DNA of 64,000 nucleotides from the NCBI RefSeq assembly GCF_023065955.2, contig NW_026622874.1, positions 4,756,001 to 4,820,000 on the forward strand, written 5' to 3'. Every line of letters starts with the position of its first letter. The stretch's first letter is position 1. Source of the stretch: Ursus arctos (Eukaryota; Chordata; Mammalia; Carnivora; Ursidae). The notes beneath the pieces are model-generated. The model ran no database searches and had not been told where the DNA came from. It saw only the letters and a program-made list of their open reading frames with translations. This document shows, one piece after another, positions 21,761 to 33,964 of the stretch. The translations under genes were made by a program, and so were the position numbers.

Positions 21761-22380
21761 GAAGCTGGATCTCCTCTCTCAAGTGAGCGGGACGCTGCGG
21801 AAGAGGGTCCTTCCTCAAAACATCCTCTGGCTTCTCAGCAAAAAGGAAATTCCAGAGTATCAGGGGAGAAAGAGACCACTGAGGACACGTTTGCAGCAGC
21901 GTGGACCAGAGAGAATGGTGCTGGAGACTGACCTGCAGAATTAGAGCTGTTGCTGGAAGGAGAGAAAGAGAGACAATGGTCTGGTGTCTGTCATGAGCGC
22001 TTGCCTTAAGCTCATTCGGGCCAGCGTGCTGGTTGGCAAACACTGCTTTGGTCACCCAGGTCCTGCTGCCCCAAGCACTCGGCCCAGGTTGTCAACAACA
22101 AAACTCCCTGGACAGCTTCTGTATTAAGTGTAAGTCATCTTAAAGGGAGCCCATTCAGGGCTTGAAGTTGCTACAATAAGGCAAAAATGAATTTATAATT
22201 TTGGGTGATGGTTCTAAACCCATTTTCAAACACAGGTTGCAGGGGGATGGGGCAATGAAAGAGAGAACCAGGTTTGGAAAACTTGCAGTGAGGTGTCTGA
22301 GGCAACAATTCAATGACTTAAAATAAATAAACAAGTGTACTAGGGTACCCTTGGGTCCTGGTTCTCATTCAGCCCCACAT

Positions 22381-23050
22381 CTGCTCGGCAACGGAATGAG
22401 GAAGTTAATTACTTTTCTATGACATGGATGTATTTTGCGAGACACCACATTGCACCAGTTAATAATGATCTACCTTCTGTTGACACAAAATGTTTAAATT
22501 AATAAAAATCTAAATGATACATCTCATAGCAAAGCATACTTAATTGAAAGGCTGGATGGCAGGAGTAGTAATTTTCCTGGGTAAAAATTATTGAGATGTG
22601 CTTATGGTAGCATGAAAAGCTCAATCAATACGGGGACTTATGTAGGCAAACTGTTTTCGGGAAGACGCACTTTATAGAAAGGGGAGGCTTCTCCAATCGC
22701 TAATACAGCAGCACGGAGATGGTCGGAGAAAGAAACTGAGTAGAGATCCAGTAATTGCCCATAATTGACAATAGTAGTGATTTTACATTTAAACTTGGCT
22801 GTTCAAGCTTTAGGGTCTGAAATGACAAATGCAGAAAGGGTATAAACAATCCTTTGAAGGTCTGCTATTAATATTAAAAATCCGTCTGCTCTCCACCGAC
22901 GGCACCCTTGGTAACTAGATACAGAACCAACAGCATTATGGAAACAGTTGATTTTTCCCGAACGATATAGCGGTATTAGATCACCTCGGAAAAATCCAGA
23001 TAACATCTAAAGTAGGCTCGCAGCACCAAGATCGAGGGGCACACTCTAAA
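22381..23050. other. Repeat-free TAAT-rich block, candidate conserved noncoding element
   Basis: No transposon signature; dense TAAT/ATTA words such as GTTAATTACTTT, CAGTTAATAATGATC, TTAAATTAATAAAAATC, CTTAATTGAAAGG, TAATTGCCCATAATTGAC. Only composition is seen; conservation is inference. Confidence 0.35.
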
Positions 23051-23255
23051 TAAACTTGACAGGAGTGTCTCACGAAGCCTTGAAACCAGTGAAAGGGAAG
23101 TCTGAAACCCAAGACACCTTGTCACAATTTTGCTCCTTTCCACTGACTTGGAGGCAAAGAACAAAAGAGTGCACCATCTTTCTTTCATTTTTAAACTACC
23201 CCCCTCACTTCTCTCTTTGCCACTTCATCTGGTTTAAAAAACAAAACAGAAACTG

Positions 23256-23478
23256 GGATGCCTGGGTGGCTCAGTCCGTTGAGTGTCCAACTCTTGATTT
23301 CAGCTCAGGTCAGGATCTCAGGGTAGTGAGATGAACCCCTCGACCCAATCAGCACTCAGCCGGGAAACTGCTTGACATTCTCTCCCTCTCCCTCTGCCCT
23401 TCCCCTCACTGCTGGTGCCTGCCTGCGCTTTCTCTCTTAAAAAACAAAAAACAAAAAACAAAAAACAAAAAACAAAAA
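23256..23478 (+). repeat. Can-SINE, old copy with (AAAAAAC)n tail
   Basis: GGATGCCTGGGTGGCTCAGT head, CTCTTGATTTCAGCTCAGGT, CTCTCTTAAAAAAC then about six AAAAAAC units. Confidence 0.92.
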
Positions 23479-23814
23479 GCCATAATACAAAATGAAACAG
23501 AACAAAATACTGGGATTGAAGTCAAGAAGTCAACTGGATTTCCTGCATAACTACTTGTTTCTTTCTGGGGTACTAATGCTAAAGGACCTGGGGAGGACGA
23601 TTGCTTCTTTGTGACCATTCTGCACCCTGTACTTGGCTGTCCTTCTTGGGTAAACAGCCTTTATCCACCGAAGCCAAGAGAAGATGGTGACGCACAGATG
23701 GGCCTGATAAAGAAAGAATTTAGGCAAAAACCTAATGAGTGTAACCCCTTCCTCATTATTGTCCTTTTTTGGCTTGCTTTTCAGAGAGCTTCAGTTAACA
23801 GCTTCTTTTGTTTT

Positions 23815-24011
23815 TCTTTTAAAGATTGAATTTATTTATTTGAATGAGAGTGAGTGAGAGTGAGAGAAAGAGAGCGGGGGAAGGGGCAGAGGGAGACTCC
23901 CCTCTGAGCAGGGAGCCCGATGTGGGTGGGGGGGACTTGATCCCAGGACCCTGAGATCATGACCTGAGCCAAAGGCAGACGCTTCACTGACTGAGCCACC
24001 CAAGCAGCCCA
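23815..24011 (-). repeat. Can-SINE
   Basis: Plus strand reads TTTTAAAGATTGAATTTATT, GGGAGCCCGATGTGGG with a G-run, GATCATGACCTGAGCC, TGACTGAGCCACCCAAGC. Confidence 0.92.
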
Positions 24012-24167
24012 GCAGGGTCTTCTTTCAGGTCTTTGAGTAACAGCAGGTGCTCAGCAAACGGCTGTGTGTTGTCTGTCATGGGAGTCGGCAGATGAAGGTG
24101 AAAATGGCCCAAACCCAGAGTGGGCGATTTTTTTTTTAATATAATTTTATAGGTAAAGTTTTGTGTG

Positions 24168-24279
24168 ATTTTTATTTTTATTCACTTATTTTTAAAGATT
24201 TTTATTTTTAAGTAATCTCTGCACCCAACATGGGGCTCGAACTTAAAACTCTGAGATCAAGAGTCAGCCAGGCACCCCA
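24168..24279 (-). repeat. Short Can-SINE variant without the CT-rich middle
   Basis: Plus strand reads AAAGATTTTTATTTTTAAGT, AATCTCTGCACCCAACATGG, GGCTCGAACTTAAAACTCTG, then GTCAGCCAGGCACCCC. Matches the short older carnivoran SINE type. Confidence 0.85.
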
Positions 24280-24799
24280 AAATGCAAGATGTAAAAACCA
24301 AAACAACCCAAATATCTAACTTATCCAGGGACTTATCCAAGTCAAAGGATTCCCGACCTTGATGACTGGGAAGCTTCTGGGAAACTGGAGAGATTGGACA
24401 AGTGGGAAAGACTGTTCTTAGAAGATCCCCATGGAGAAAAATCCCACTATGTCTTAAAAAAAATTTTTTTTTCAGAAGGTTAGTACCAATCCAAAAGCCT
24501 ACAGTTTAAGTGCATTTCTCCAAGCTTAGCACGGACCAAGCACCGCAGGTCACCCTGCCTGGGTCCTTCTCCCGCAGGCTGAAGGGTTCTGTGCCCTTTG
24601 TCTTTCCTTAGCGCTCTTAGCGTACTTTCTCTGCACACAGGAGACCTTCTCTTCGTCCCTTTTTAAGTTACGGGACTGCTGGGCCGTGTGAACTACAGCT
24701 TCAGAGAAAAGCCCATGAGGGACACTGCTTGGGGTCTTTGGCTGAGCTAAAAGGCAATGATATGAAATGAAAGCAGTGAGCATTCACAAGTTTTACTGT
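24280..24799. other. Intron 8, no feature recognised
   Basis: Unique-looking sequence with a T/A-rich run near 24456-24473. Confidence 0.55.
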
Positions 24800-25580
24800 G
24801 ATTTTAATAGACCTTATTCATAACAGGAAGCAGCTGTAAAAAGTAGATACTCATTGACAGGACGTCGAAGATGGGCCATTTTCCTCACCTTCTGAGGCTC
24901 TGTTCGTTCATCCTACTGAGGAATTTTCCCCATGCTGCATGCAGGCTAATTGTTTAGAAATAATTAACGTGTTTTTATTTCAGTTGTAGAAAACATAATT
25001 TATTAATTGGCTGCTACTTTGTGTGTTCCATTTTAAGAGGCATGAGAAATAAAGAAATTAGCATAAGAAGGTACTGAAAAAAATGCCAAGATTGACTAAA
25101 TTCTGAAAAAGAGCAAGATGATTCTAAATTAAGGATAAGCAAATTTATTGCATGGCGGGGTTTAATGACAAATGGGAGGAAGTTGTTTTTATGGGCATTT
25201 AGCTGCAGCCTTCAAATTTTAATTTTGTAGACCGAAAAAGCATTATCAATGCCTTCGTAATCCCAGTCCCAATTTACATAGATGGAGGAGACCCACATCT
25301 CTCTTTACTTTTTAGAATTCCCAGGGTCTGGAAATGAATTGGTGGTAAAAGTTGCAAGGAAAGCAAGCAGAAGATATGCTGACATCTGCAAATGAAGCAG
25401 GCCCATATCCTCATTACCGAGAAGTACAGTCAGCTTGGAGAGCCAGCACACACTCTCCCCAGCAATTAATACTCAGCACAATTGGTAAACATCCTAATCT
25501 TTAATTGAAGCTCCCTGAAACAGCCTGTGAGCAGATGAGTATGTGAAACAAGCCATTTGCTGGGTATTCATTGGACCCAA
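24800..25580. other. Repeat-free TAAT-rich block, candidate conserved noncoding element
   Basis: Almost 800 bp without transposon signatures. Contains GAAATAATTAACGTG, ATAATTTATTAATTGGC, CAGCAATTAATACTCAGC, AATCTTTAATTGAAGC and a CCAATAA word. Composition is like deeply conserved intronic enhancers; conservation not testable here. Confidence 0.35.
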
Positions 25581-28136
25581 TAACATCTCATTCGCCGTGG
25601 GGAAGGGAGGAAGGCTGCCATTGCAGACAGGCAAAAGCCGCTCTCAGAAAGCCCTGCTTCGGCCTATAATGGTGGGAGAACCACGCTAGTTTTCTGTCCT
25701 GTTTTCCAAATTTTTGATTCTGCTGCCTCGTGCAGTAGTTTCTGACTATTCTACTTTGCTGGCTGTTACTGGCCAAAAGCCCACCCTCACTGTTCCCACT
25801 GGCTTCCCATCACTTCCCTCCTCCGTGATGGGAATGCAGAGGCTGCCTGGCCTACCCCGCCCCTCGCCCCAGATCACTAGCCTCCCAGCCTGCATCCTGA
25901 GGAACACTGAACCACGCAGGCCATTCTCTGATTTGCTGTACTCTGTAGACCTCTGGGACATTTCATGGGGTGCATCCCCATTCTGAAATGGTCCCTCTGA
26001 ACCTAATGCACTGAAAAGTCCTGCACAGCCATTACACCTCAGGTCCACGCCTCCTACGCAATGAAGTCTTGCCTGACGGACCAGGGAGATGTTCTTTCTC
26101 CTTTGCTCCCACTGCACTTGGAACCGGCTCACATTAAGACAGCTGCCACACTGAACGGAGCCGTGTGTCTGCGGTCCGTCTCCACGCTAGAACGCAAGCC
26201 ACTTTCAGGAAGGTCTGATTCCCACAGTTGGGATACTGTAAGCCACTCACTAAATACTCGAGGAAGGAAGAAAGAAGAGGAAAAGGAGAGAAGAAAACAC
26301 TCAAGCAGGCTTGCTAAAAGGCTGGAGACAAATGGTAATTGTAGATGAGTAAGAAGCCCAAAAAAGGAGACTTGAGTCTACTCAAGTTGTAAGCAACAGT
26401 CAGAAGCCTGATTTCCAGAAGGTTTATGCTCAGCCTCGGAACAGAACAGACTTGCTCCAAATCACAGTCCTCGCTGCGAGGTGTGAGTCCCGGCTCGCTG
26501 GACACCCCACAGTAGCTGCTGGGCTAGTCTCCTCTTACAAGACCAACCTACCCACACCCTCCCACGTGGGTAGTGGAAGCATTAACAAATGTTCGTCCAG
26601 CCTCTTGGACAGACATTATAATTAAAATGTGCTAAGTTATCCAGTGGCAAAAACCTATCTTAAAAAATACTTTTTCTGGTTTATTTCTGTAGTTCAGTTA
26701 TCCAAAGGGCTTGAGACACTGGATAAAGACAACATTTCAAGAACTTCAAAATGAGGAATTAGCAAATGTAAGTGCTCTTTCCAGAAAAATCATCAAAGGG
26801 GGAACTTCTAGATCAATTTATCCTTTTACCTTTATCTTTTCCCTTTGCCTCCACACCAAGGGCCAGCACCCACACATCAAAAGGGCACTGCCCCAGACTT
26901 AGGAGACTGGATTACCTGTCCTGATTCTCCAGTGTCACTCCTCCTCTCTGTAAAATGACAGTATCGACGAACCAGAGGCCTAAGGTCTCTTCCAGTTATT
27001 TGAATCAAACTGCCGCCTTCCGATCCACCTCTTGGGCGCTGCCATATTGGTTTACGGGTGTAAGTAAAAAGTATGCACTCTCGTTTCCACCTTTTAGGCT
27101 CTGAAGGTAGGAAGGGCCCACTCTGACCATCTTTTCAGCAGGATTTGGGGAGAGAGTGCAGAGACATGCACACGCTCAACCTGCCATATTTACCTGGAGC
27201 CCAATGGCTACTTTTCAGAGTGGGGGGGGCATAGGTCAGTGGAACCACACTGGGTGGGGCACTGTCCCCAATCCACTATGCTCGCCAACGACACCAAGTT
27301 CCCAGTTTGAAGCCTCCAAGGAGGCAGGGTCACTGCAGGTGGCTGTCTCTGCCTAGGAAATCGCGACCCCAAATAGTTATCATGAGAGTCACTGCTTATT
27401 GCTTCCTCCCATCTTTCAGCAGTGAGGTGTTCATGGATGGGCGTGTGGCAGAGCCGCAGGATTCCAAAGTTCTAGGAAGTTAAGCACGTCATATCTTAGG
27501 GGCTTAGAGCAGGCACTGGAGACCAAAGGCATCAGCCTTCAAGGTCACTATTGAGCCCAGCAAACAGATGAGGGGGAAAATCTGTTTTGCAAGTAAAATA
27601 AATAAAAGCTATTTTTGGGTGGCAGCATGTGCTCTCAATTTCTACACAGAGTGAGATAATTAAAGGGACTAGAATACTCCATCTCCTGATTTGTGGGCCA
27701 TCCGTCCTGTGGTCGCTGCAGGGCCAGCTATGGTTTTAGGCAGAGCCCTCTGCCGCCACTCCCCCTGCAGAGTGAGCAGGTGTGTACCCACCTTGGAGCC
27801 CTGATGCTGTTGGGACCATTAGGAGGCCTGTTTTTAGGCTGAGGGCCCAGGAAGTGTGGGTGCACTCTGCTGCACTAGAACGAGTAGGGAATGAGCGCAA
27901 GGGAAGCCTTATCCAACAAAGTCGAAGACAGGGAAATTCACCAATGTCAAACGGTCAGTAAACACCACCACCGAGATGGTCAGCCTTGAGAGCATGTGCT
28001 CTCTCCGCTGTATGAGCTGCCATGTAACCCACCACCTAGTGTCACCGATGTTACAAGCACAGGCTTGAGGGCTAGAACCCAACTCCTCCTCTATCTAATT
28101 CTGCACACTCTATAATATCCTACTGCCTTAAGTAAG
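25581..28136. other. Intron 8, mostly unique; possible old L2/MIR traces
   Basis: 26050-26230 has L2-like phrases (AATGAAGTCTTGCCTGACGG, CGCTAGAACGCAAGCC). 26905-26990 is MIR-like (CTCTGTAAAATGACAGTATC). Both are weak. The rest shows nothing recognisable. Confidence 0.45.
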
Positions 28137-28490
28137 ATATTGATTCAACAAATGGGACTGGGAAAATAGGACATCCATATGCAAAAAATGAAGCCTGTAC
28201 AAAAATTACCTCAAAATGGACCAAAGACCTAAATGCAAAACCTAAAACTACAAAACATCTAATAGAAAACATCGGAGAAAAATCTTTATTCTCTTCGATT
28301 AGGCAAAGATTTCTTAGATATGGCTTCAAAAGACTGATCCATAAAAAAAAATACTAAAAAGTGGACTATGTCAAAATTTAAAACTTCTGCTCTTCAAAAG
28401 ACTCTGTTAAGAGAATGAAAAGATAAGCCACAGACAGAAAGAGTAATTTATGAAGCACACATCTGATAAAAACAAAAACAAAAACTTATG
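28137..28490 (+). repeat. L1 ORF2 fragment
   Basis: Diagnostic L1 3' ORF2 wording: ACAAATGGGACTGGGAAAATAGG (28148-28170), AGACCTAAATGCAAAACCTA, GACTATGTCAAAATTTAAAA, TCTTCAAAAGACTCTGTTAAG. Stops and frameshifts throughout. Confidence 0.9.
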
Positions 28491-28508
28491 TAAAGAATAA
28501 GGAACTCT

Positions 28509-28699
28509 GGGGCGCCTGGGTGACTCGGTGGGTTAAGCGTCTGACTCCTGATTTCAGCTTAGGTCATGATCTCAGGGTCGTGAGATCGAGCCCAGTGTTG
28601 GCTCCACACTCAGCAGGGAATCTGCTTGAGACTCTCTCTCTGTCCCTTCCACTGCTCACTCATGTTCTCTCTCTAAAATAAATAAATCTTTAAAAAAAT
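28509..28699 (+). repeat. Can-SINE with short target-site duplication
   Basis: GGGGCGCCTGGGTGACTCGG head to AAAATAAATAAATCTTTAAA tail. Flanks AAGGAACTCT (28499-28508) and AAAGAACTCT (from 28706). Confidence 0.93.
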
Positions 28700-28709
28700 A
28701 ATCAAAAAG

Positions 28710-30553
28710 AACTCTAGACTTTAGAAAGATGGTACAGTAACAGGACCTGAAAGTCACCCGTCCACAGATACACCTAGAGAACACCCACAGCAGCACTGAG
28801 TACATAACTGAGTGACCCGAAGACGGGCAGGACAGACTCTCCACCGTTCAATGTAGAGAAGAGGCCAGGAAAAGAGTAAGAAAGGCAGAGACACGGTTGG
28901 GAGCAAAACAGAACCAGGAGACTGTTCACAAGAGGGAGGGACCCGTGGTCACAGAGAGGGAAGAGGTGCAGACCCTCACACAAGCCACCCCAGGCACAGG
29001 GCACCCGCATGGGGAAGATGAATCCCCATAACATTTGGCTTTGAAACCCGGGCGGGCCTAACATCCAGAGTTCTCAGAATCAGTGGGGCTTACCACCTGG
29101 GACTCTAAAAATCAGTGGGCGTAGCTCTGGGAGAGCTGGGGGGACAACAGAGGACTGAGTCCCTGCCCTTAAAGAGAGAGCACAAACAGCCCAGCCGAGA
29201 TACAGCACAGAAGCAGCAGTTTGGAAAATGCCTGGGGTATACAGGAAGGAGACTGGAGGTTTATTTACTAATCTCAGAGCTCGTGCTGCAGGGGGCAGGG
29301 ATCTTTGGGAGACTTCTCCAACAGCAGAAGAGCTGGTGCCATTTCCCTCCCCTGCCCCCCAGCCTAGATACACAGACACCTGCAGAAACCAGCGCGGCAC
29401 CAACACTTCACTAGCTCGCCAACAGCACACCCTGCCCCTGCGTGCTTCTGCACATCCACCCCTCCGACCCAGAAGGGCTCAGCCGCAGTTGCCCCAGGCT
29501 GCTGGAGGTCCCCTCGCAGCACGCGCGACATGCTGCCGACACCCCTGAGATGCCGGGTTCTGCAGGGAGAAGGTACAAAACAACCATAAAACAAGCAACT
29601 AAATGACAATAAGTGCTTACCTGTCAGTAATTACTGTGAATGTAAATGGACTCAATGGTCCAATCAAAGACATGCGGTAACAGAATGGATAAAAAAAAGG
29701 AAGACCCGTCTATATGTTGCCTACAAGAGATTCATTTCGTACCTCAAGACACATGCAGATTCAAAGTGAAGGAATGCATTTAGCACGCAATTGGAAGTGA
29801 AAAGAAAGCCAGGATAGCAATACTTCTATCAGACAAAACAGACTTTAAAACAAAGACTATAACAAGAGACAAAGAAGGACACTATATAAACAGAAAGGGA
29901 ATAACCCAGCAAAAAGAGATAACAATTGTAAATATTTATGCACCCAACATGGGAGCTCCCCAATACATAAAGCAGTTAATAACAAACATGAAGAAAATAA
30001 TGGTTAGTAATACAATAATGGGGGGGGGGGTACTGTAACATCCCATTTACATCAACAGATAAATCATCCAAACAGAAAATCAACAAGGAAACAGTGGCTT
30101 TGAAGGACACATCAGACCACATGCATTTAACAGATATATTCCGAACATTCTATCCTAAAACAGCAGAAAACAGATTCTTTTCAAGTGCACATGGAACATT
30201 CTCCAGAACAGATCACATGGTAGGCCACAAAACAAGTCTCCACAAATTCAAAAAGGCTGAAGTCATGCCATGCGTCTTCCCTAACCACAACGCTATGAAG
30301 TTAGAAATCAACCACAACGAACCGTCTGGAGAGAGAATACATGGAGGTTAAATAACACGCTGTTAAACAATGAACGGGTCAACTAAGAAATCAAAGAGAA
30401 AATAAAAAATACATGGAGACAGATGAAAACGAAACCCAAGGTCAAAACTCTTGGGGGTGCAGCAAAAGCTGTTGCGGGAGGGAAGTTTATAGCAATACAG
30501 GCCTACCCTAAGAAGCAAGAACAAGCTTCAATAGACAACCTAACCTTATACCC
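28710..30553 (+). mobile_element. L1 element remnant: 5'-UTR-like part joined to ORF2 endonuclease part, no ORF1
   Basis: 29600-30545 translates, with breaks, like the L1 ORF2 endonuclease (segments such as SDKTDFKTKTITRDKEGHY, VNIYAPNMGAPQYIKQ, NRFFSSAHGTFSRTDHMVGH). 28710-29590 is a GC-rich leader that I take for L1 5' UTR or an unrelated repeat; this part is less certain. I see no ORF1 between them. A G-run interrupts at 30020-30029. Inactive. Confidence 0.7.
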
Positions 30554-31040
30554 CCGCCATCTGTCCCCTGAGCTGGAGCTTCTCGTAGACCACAAGCTAG
30601 AAGACAAGCATTTTTGTGCAAGAACTGGAACGGCTGTGGGAGAGAATGCCTGTCACCACAAACTGTGGAGCCACCCTCTTCTTGCCCTGGGGTGGGCTTC
30701 TGAGCACATCGGGGCCCCTGAAACAGCCTGCGAGCACAGCTGCCTGCTCTCTGGGGAGAAGCATGTTCCAAGGAGACACAATAGCTACATTGTCTATTTC
30801 GCGGGCCAACTTTGTAGACCGTGGTACCAAGCCCAGGAGCCTCTCCCATTTCATGGTGACACTGCAGATGGGATTGTGTGGTCAGGAAGTCCATAAACTT
30901 CTTTCCTCACTAGAGCGTTCATGACAAGCCGGCACTGCGCTTGCTCCAGGGAAACCCTTTCTTCTGTTGTTGGGGAAGCAAGGCAGAGATAACACACGCT
31001 AACACTGGGCTTGGACCCCTTAAAATCTGTCTCCGTCTGT
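30554..31040. other. Unidentified segment abutting the L1 3' break
   Basis: Starts where L1 similarity stops. It stays open in several frames for over 300 bp (about 100-128 codons on each strand) and is GC-richer than the L1 DNA beside it. I do not recognise a protein in any frame. Confidence 0.4.
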
Positions 31041-31048
31041 CCATCTCT

Positions 31049-31049
31049 A

Positions 31050-31103
<54 letters not shown>
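31049..31103 (+). repeat. Compound (CT)n(CA)n microsatellite
   Basis: About 8 CT units followed by about 19 CA units. Confidence 0.97.
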
Positions 31104-31104
<1 letters not shown>

Positions 31105-32203
31105 GATCTTCACTCCCCTGCCAAATCTGCCTGTAGATAATGTGATCCCGTTACGATGAGAGCATTAGACACAGGGCGCACACTCCACTGAGGCTGTTAA
31201 AACCTGTAATATGAAACAACTCGTAGCTGGCTGAGCTCATCGGCCTGCCACGAGGCATTTCTGCTTACAATTAATTTACAAAATGGAAGAAGGCAGCAGA
31301 AAAAAACCTTGGTTTACTAAAATGACTTTTAAGTAATTGCTCGCATTTTAAATAGACTCAAGTTACCGTCAACTTCTTCTTGGGCAGAGAACTCTCATTT
31401 CCTGCGACTACAGCTTTAATTCTAACACTGCCTTGATTCCTTCTTCGGAGAATCACCGTTTCTTCCTTGGCTGCCTGGTACCAGAGTTTAACCTAATAGC
31501 CCCGATGAGGTTCAGCGGATGCAGGAACCAAGCACAGCACCCCTGGAAGGCGCTCCCCGTGTAGGATGCTGGGCCACTTCCAGGCTCCATAATGCACACA
31601 GGTGTCAGGGAGGGCCTCAGAAGGGACCAAGGAGAGGAAATCCCATGCTACACAAGAGGATCTTCAAACACGGGCTGAAATAATTACGAAGGATGATAAC
31701 TAACAGGACTTCATTTCTACGGAAGAGAAGAGGAAGTGGACTTAACACCGTAGGATCAGGAAGGAGAAGCTTATTAGGGCTTCCCCTCCCCCACCCCCCA
31801 CTCCCAGAGCCACTGAACTATTTTCAGAAGCGGTACGTTTTCAGAATGACTCTGCTCCAGTCTCTCTCCGCAGAAGGCCCTGGGATAAAGGATCGAGATC
31901 CCTTCTCGGGGATCTCAGAGAGGCTGCTACAGGGTAAAAGGTGCACACATGCTTGGAAGCCCTCAGGAGAATCAGACGGTTTATCCTCACGTCTTCCTTT
32001 CCCTCCAAAGCCTTGACTTCTCACCTACCTGTGTGAGAAGCAAACTGCAGATGTCCAATCAAGATGCTGCAAGGTCAGCCTTTGAGGTTTCCCCTTTACC
32101 CCAAACCCCACAGCAACGGTGAGTAAAAGAAAAAAGCTTTACTAATTCAAAAACAGGAAAAGATGTCTCCCTGGATCAAAAATAGAGCAGAAATGCAAAG
32201 CAA
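31104..32203. other. Intron 8, no feature recognised
   Basis: Unique-looking sequence. Short open frames at 31693-32016 (plus) have no family resemblance. Confidence 0.6.
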
Positions 32204-32403
32204 GGGGCGCCTGGGTGGTGCAGTCGTTAAGCGTCTGCCTTCGGCTCAGGGCGTGATCCCGGCGTTCTGGGATCGAGCCCCACATCAGGCTCCTCCGCTG
32301 GGAGCCTGCTTCTTCCTCTCCCACTTCCCCTGCCTGTGTTCCCTCTCTCACTGGCTGTCTCTCTCTGTCAAATAAATAAATAAAATCTTAAAAAAAAAAA
32401 AAA
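32204..32403 (+). repeat. Can-SINE, young arctoid-type subfamily
   Basis: Near-consensus full-length copy: GGGGCGCCTGGGTGGTGCAG, CCCGGCGTTCTGGGATCG, CTCCGCTGGGAGCCTGCTTC, CACTGGCTGTCTCTCTCTG, AAATAAATAAATAAAATCTT, A13 tail. Antisense to SMYD3. Confidence 0.96.
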
Positions 32404-33414
32404 GAGTGTGAAGTTTATCCTGAAGATTAAAGCCAATGGCAAATGTTTTCCAAAATTCTGAGCAAAGCAACGACATGGGAACCCTGGTAGCTCAGCAAAC
32501 TTACTGTCGGTGTGCAGGATGGACGACTGAGAGGGCATGGAGGGCCAGGGGACCAATTCGGGGCTTTTTAATAATCCAGGAGTGAGGTGATGCAACGGCG
32601 TTGTTAGTAAGCTAACAGACACCGTGTTTTAGAAGAAGGACCACAGGTAATAGGCCTTAGGAAAGAGAAAGTGACGGCCAGGAAATACAGCTTTTCTTCC
32701 AACAAACAGGCGGGACCCGAGGAAGCACGCTATACACCACCCACAACCTTACGGAAACAACCCATTCCCATTGGTCCATCATTCTGCTTCTGTGGCCTAG
32801 GATTCTGACCTGGGCGCACCACGGAGAAGCCAAATCGTTCCGAAAGCTCCCTGAGAAGGTTAAGTTCTATTCCTTCTAGTAATTAAGCTGCTGCTGGTTA
32901 GAAATGATGCCTAACTCCACACATGCAAATGACAGCCGCTCTGAAAGGCCTCCGGCCTCCCTGAAACAGGACAGCACGTGAGTGCAGCCACGCGCGGATG
33001 TGGGTGCAGTAATAAATACCCCCGACACGGAAACCTGTTGAGATGAATTTCTCAGGGTCCAAGAAAAGCAGAAACATCATCTTGAAAACTCTAAGCCTAG
33101 GAACTGAGGTAAATTTAATTTTGACGAAGAAGCTCTGGGTTCATAATCTCTGGGGGACGCGCTAAGCAGGAGTCACCTGTGTCTTGGTTTTTCAAAGCAA
33201 ATCAGCAATACAGAGATTTCAGGAGGGACGTTTACATCACTAAACAGAACAAAGTTCTCAGAGAAACAGAAACTGGGAAATATAACTGGTGAGCTAACTG
33301 AAATCACATTTATACTCTCATCTCAACACACACCCCATTCACTTCCCCTAGGAAACATGTCAGAGAAACGGGAGGTTAACAGAGCTGGCAGGGGCTTGAA
33401 GAGCATCCGATGTA
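32404..33414. other. Intron 8, no feature recognised
   Basis: Unique-looking sequence without diagnostic repeats. Confidence 0.55.
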
Positions 33415-33955
33415 ATTCCATTGTGTTATATACCGTGCTTGTCTTTCTCTGTCTGACTTATTTCAATCAGCATAACGCCCCCAAGGTCCATCCATGTTCT
33501 TGCAAACGGCCAGATTCCCTTGTTCCCAATGGCTGAATCATCTTCCAGTGCATATATACCACATCTTCCACATTTTCTTGAACCATTCATCTACGGATGG
33601 ACACTTAAGCTGTTTCCATGTCTTGGTTATTGTAAACAATGCTGCAATGAACATGAGAGTACGTGTATCTTTTCTAGTTAGTGTTTTCATTTTCTTTAGA
33701 TAAATACCCAGGAGCGAAACTGCTGGACCATTTGGTTGTTCTATTTTTAATTTTTTGAGGACCCTCTAAGCTGCTGTGACTGTGTCAGTCTGCATCCCCA
33801 TCCACCCCTTTCTCCACAACCTCACCAACACTTGTTTATTTCTTGTCTTTCTGCTTCTGGCCATTCTGAGAGTTGTGAAGAGATACAGATGGCCAACAGG
33901 TACGTGAAAGGAGTGACCACTGGGGAAATGCAGATCAAAACCACAGTGAGATATG
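33415..33955 (-). mobile_element. L1 3' region with inverted 5' end (twin-priming structure)
   Basis: 33415-33885 is L1 in minus orientation (its reverse complement reads GATGAATGG, AAACTGCTGG-type 3' ORF2 phrases such as TGTTCATTGCAGCATTGTTT). 33886-33955 is L1 in plus orientation (ATGGCCAACAGGTACGTGAA, GCAGATCAAAACCACAGTGA), the stretch normally just upstream. The two halves therefore face each other. Confidence 0.82.
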
Positions 33956-33964
33956 CATCCCTTG

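Noticed and set aside
30423..30896. Open frame of 157 codons
   Set aside because: Its start is decayed L1 ORF2. The rest is kept only as an unexplained segment, not as a gene.
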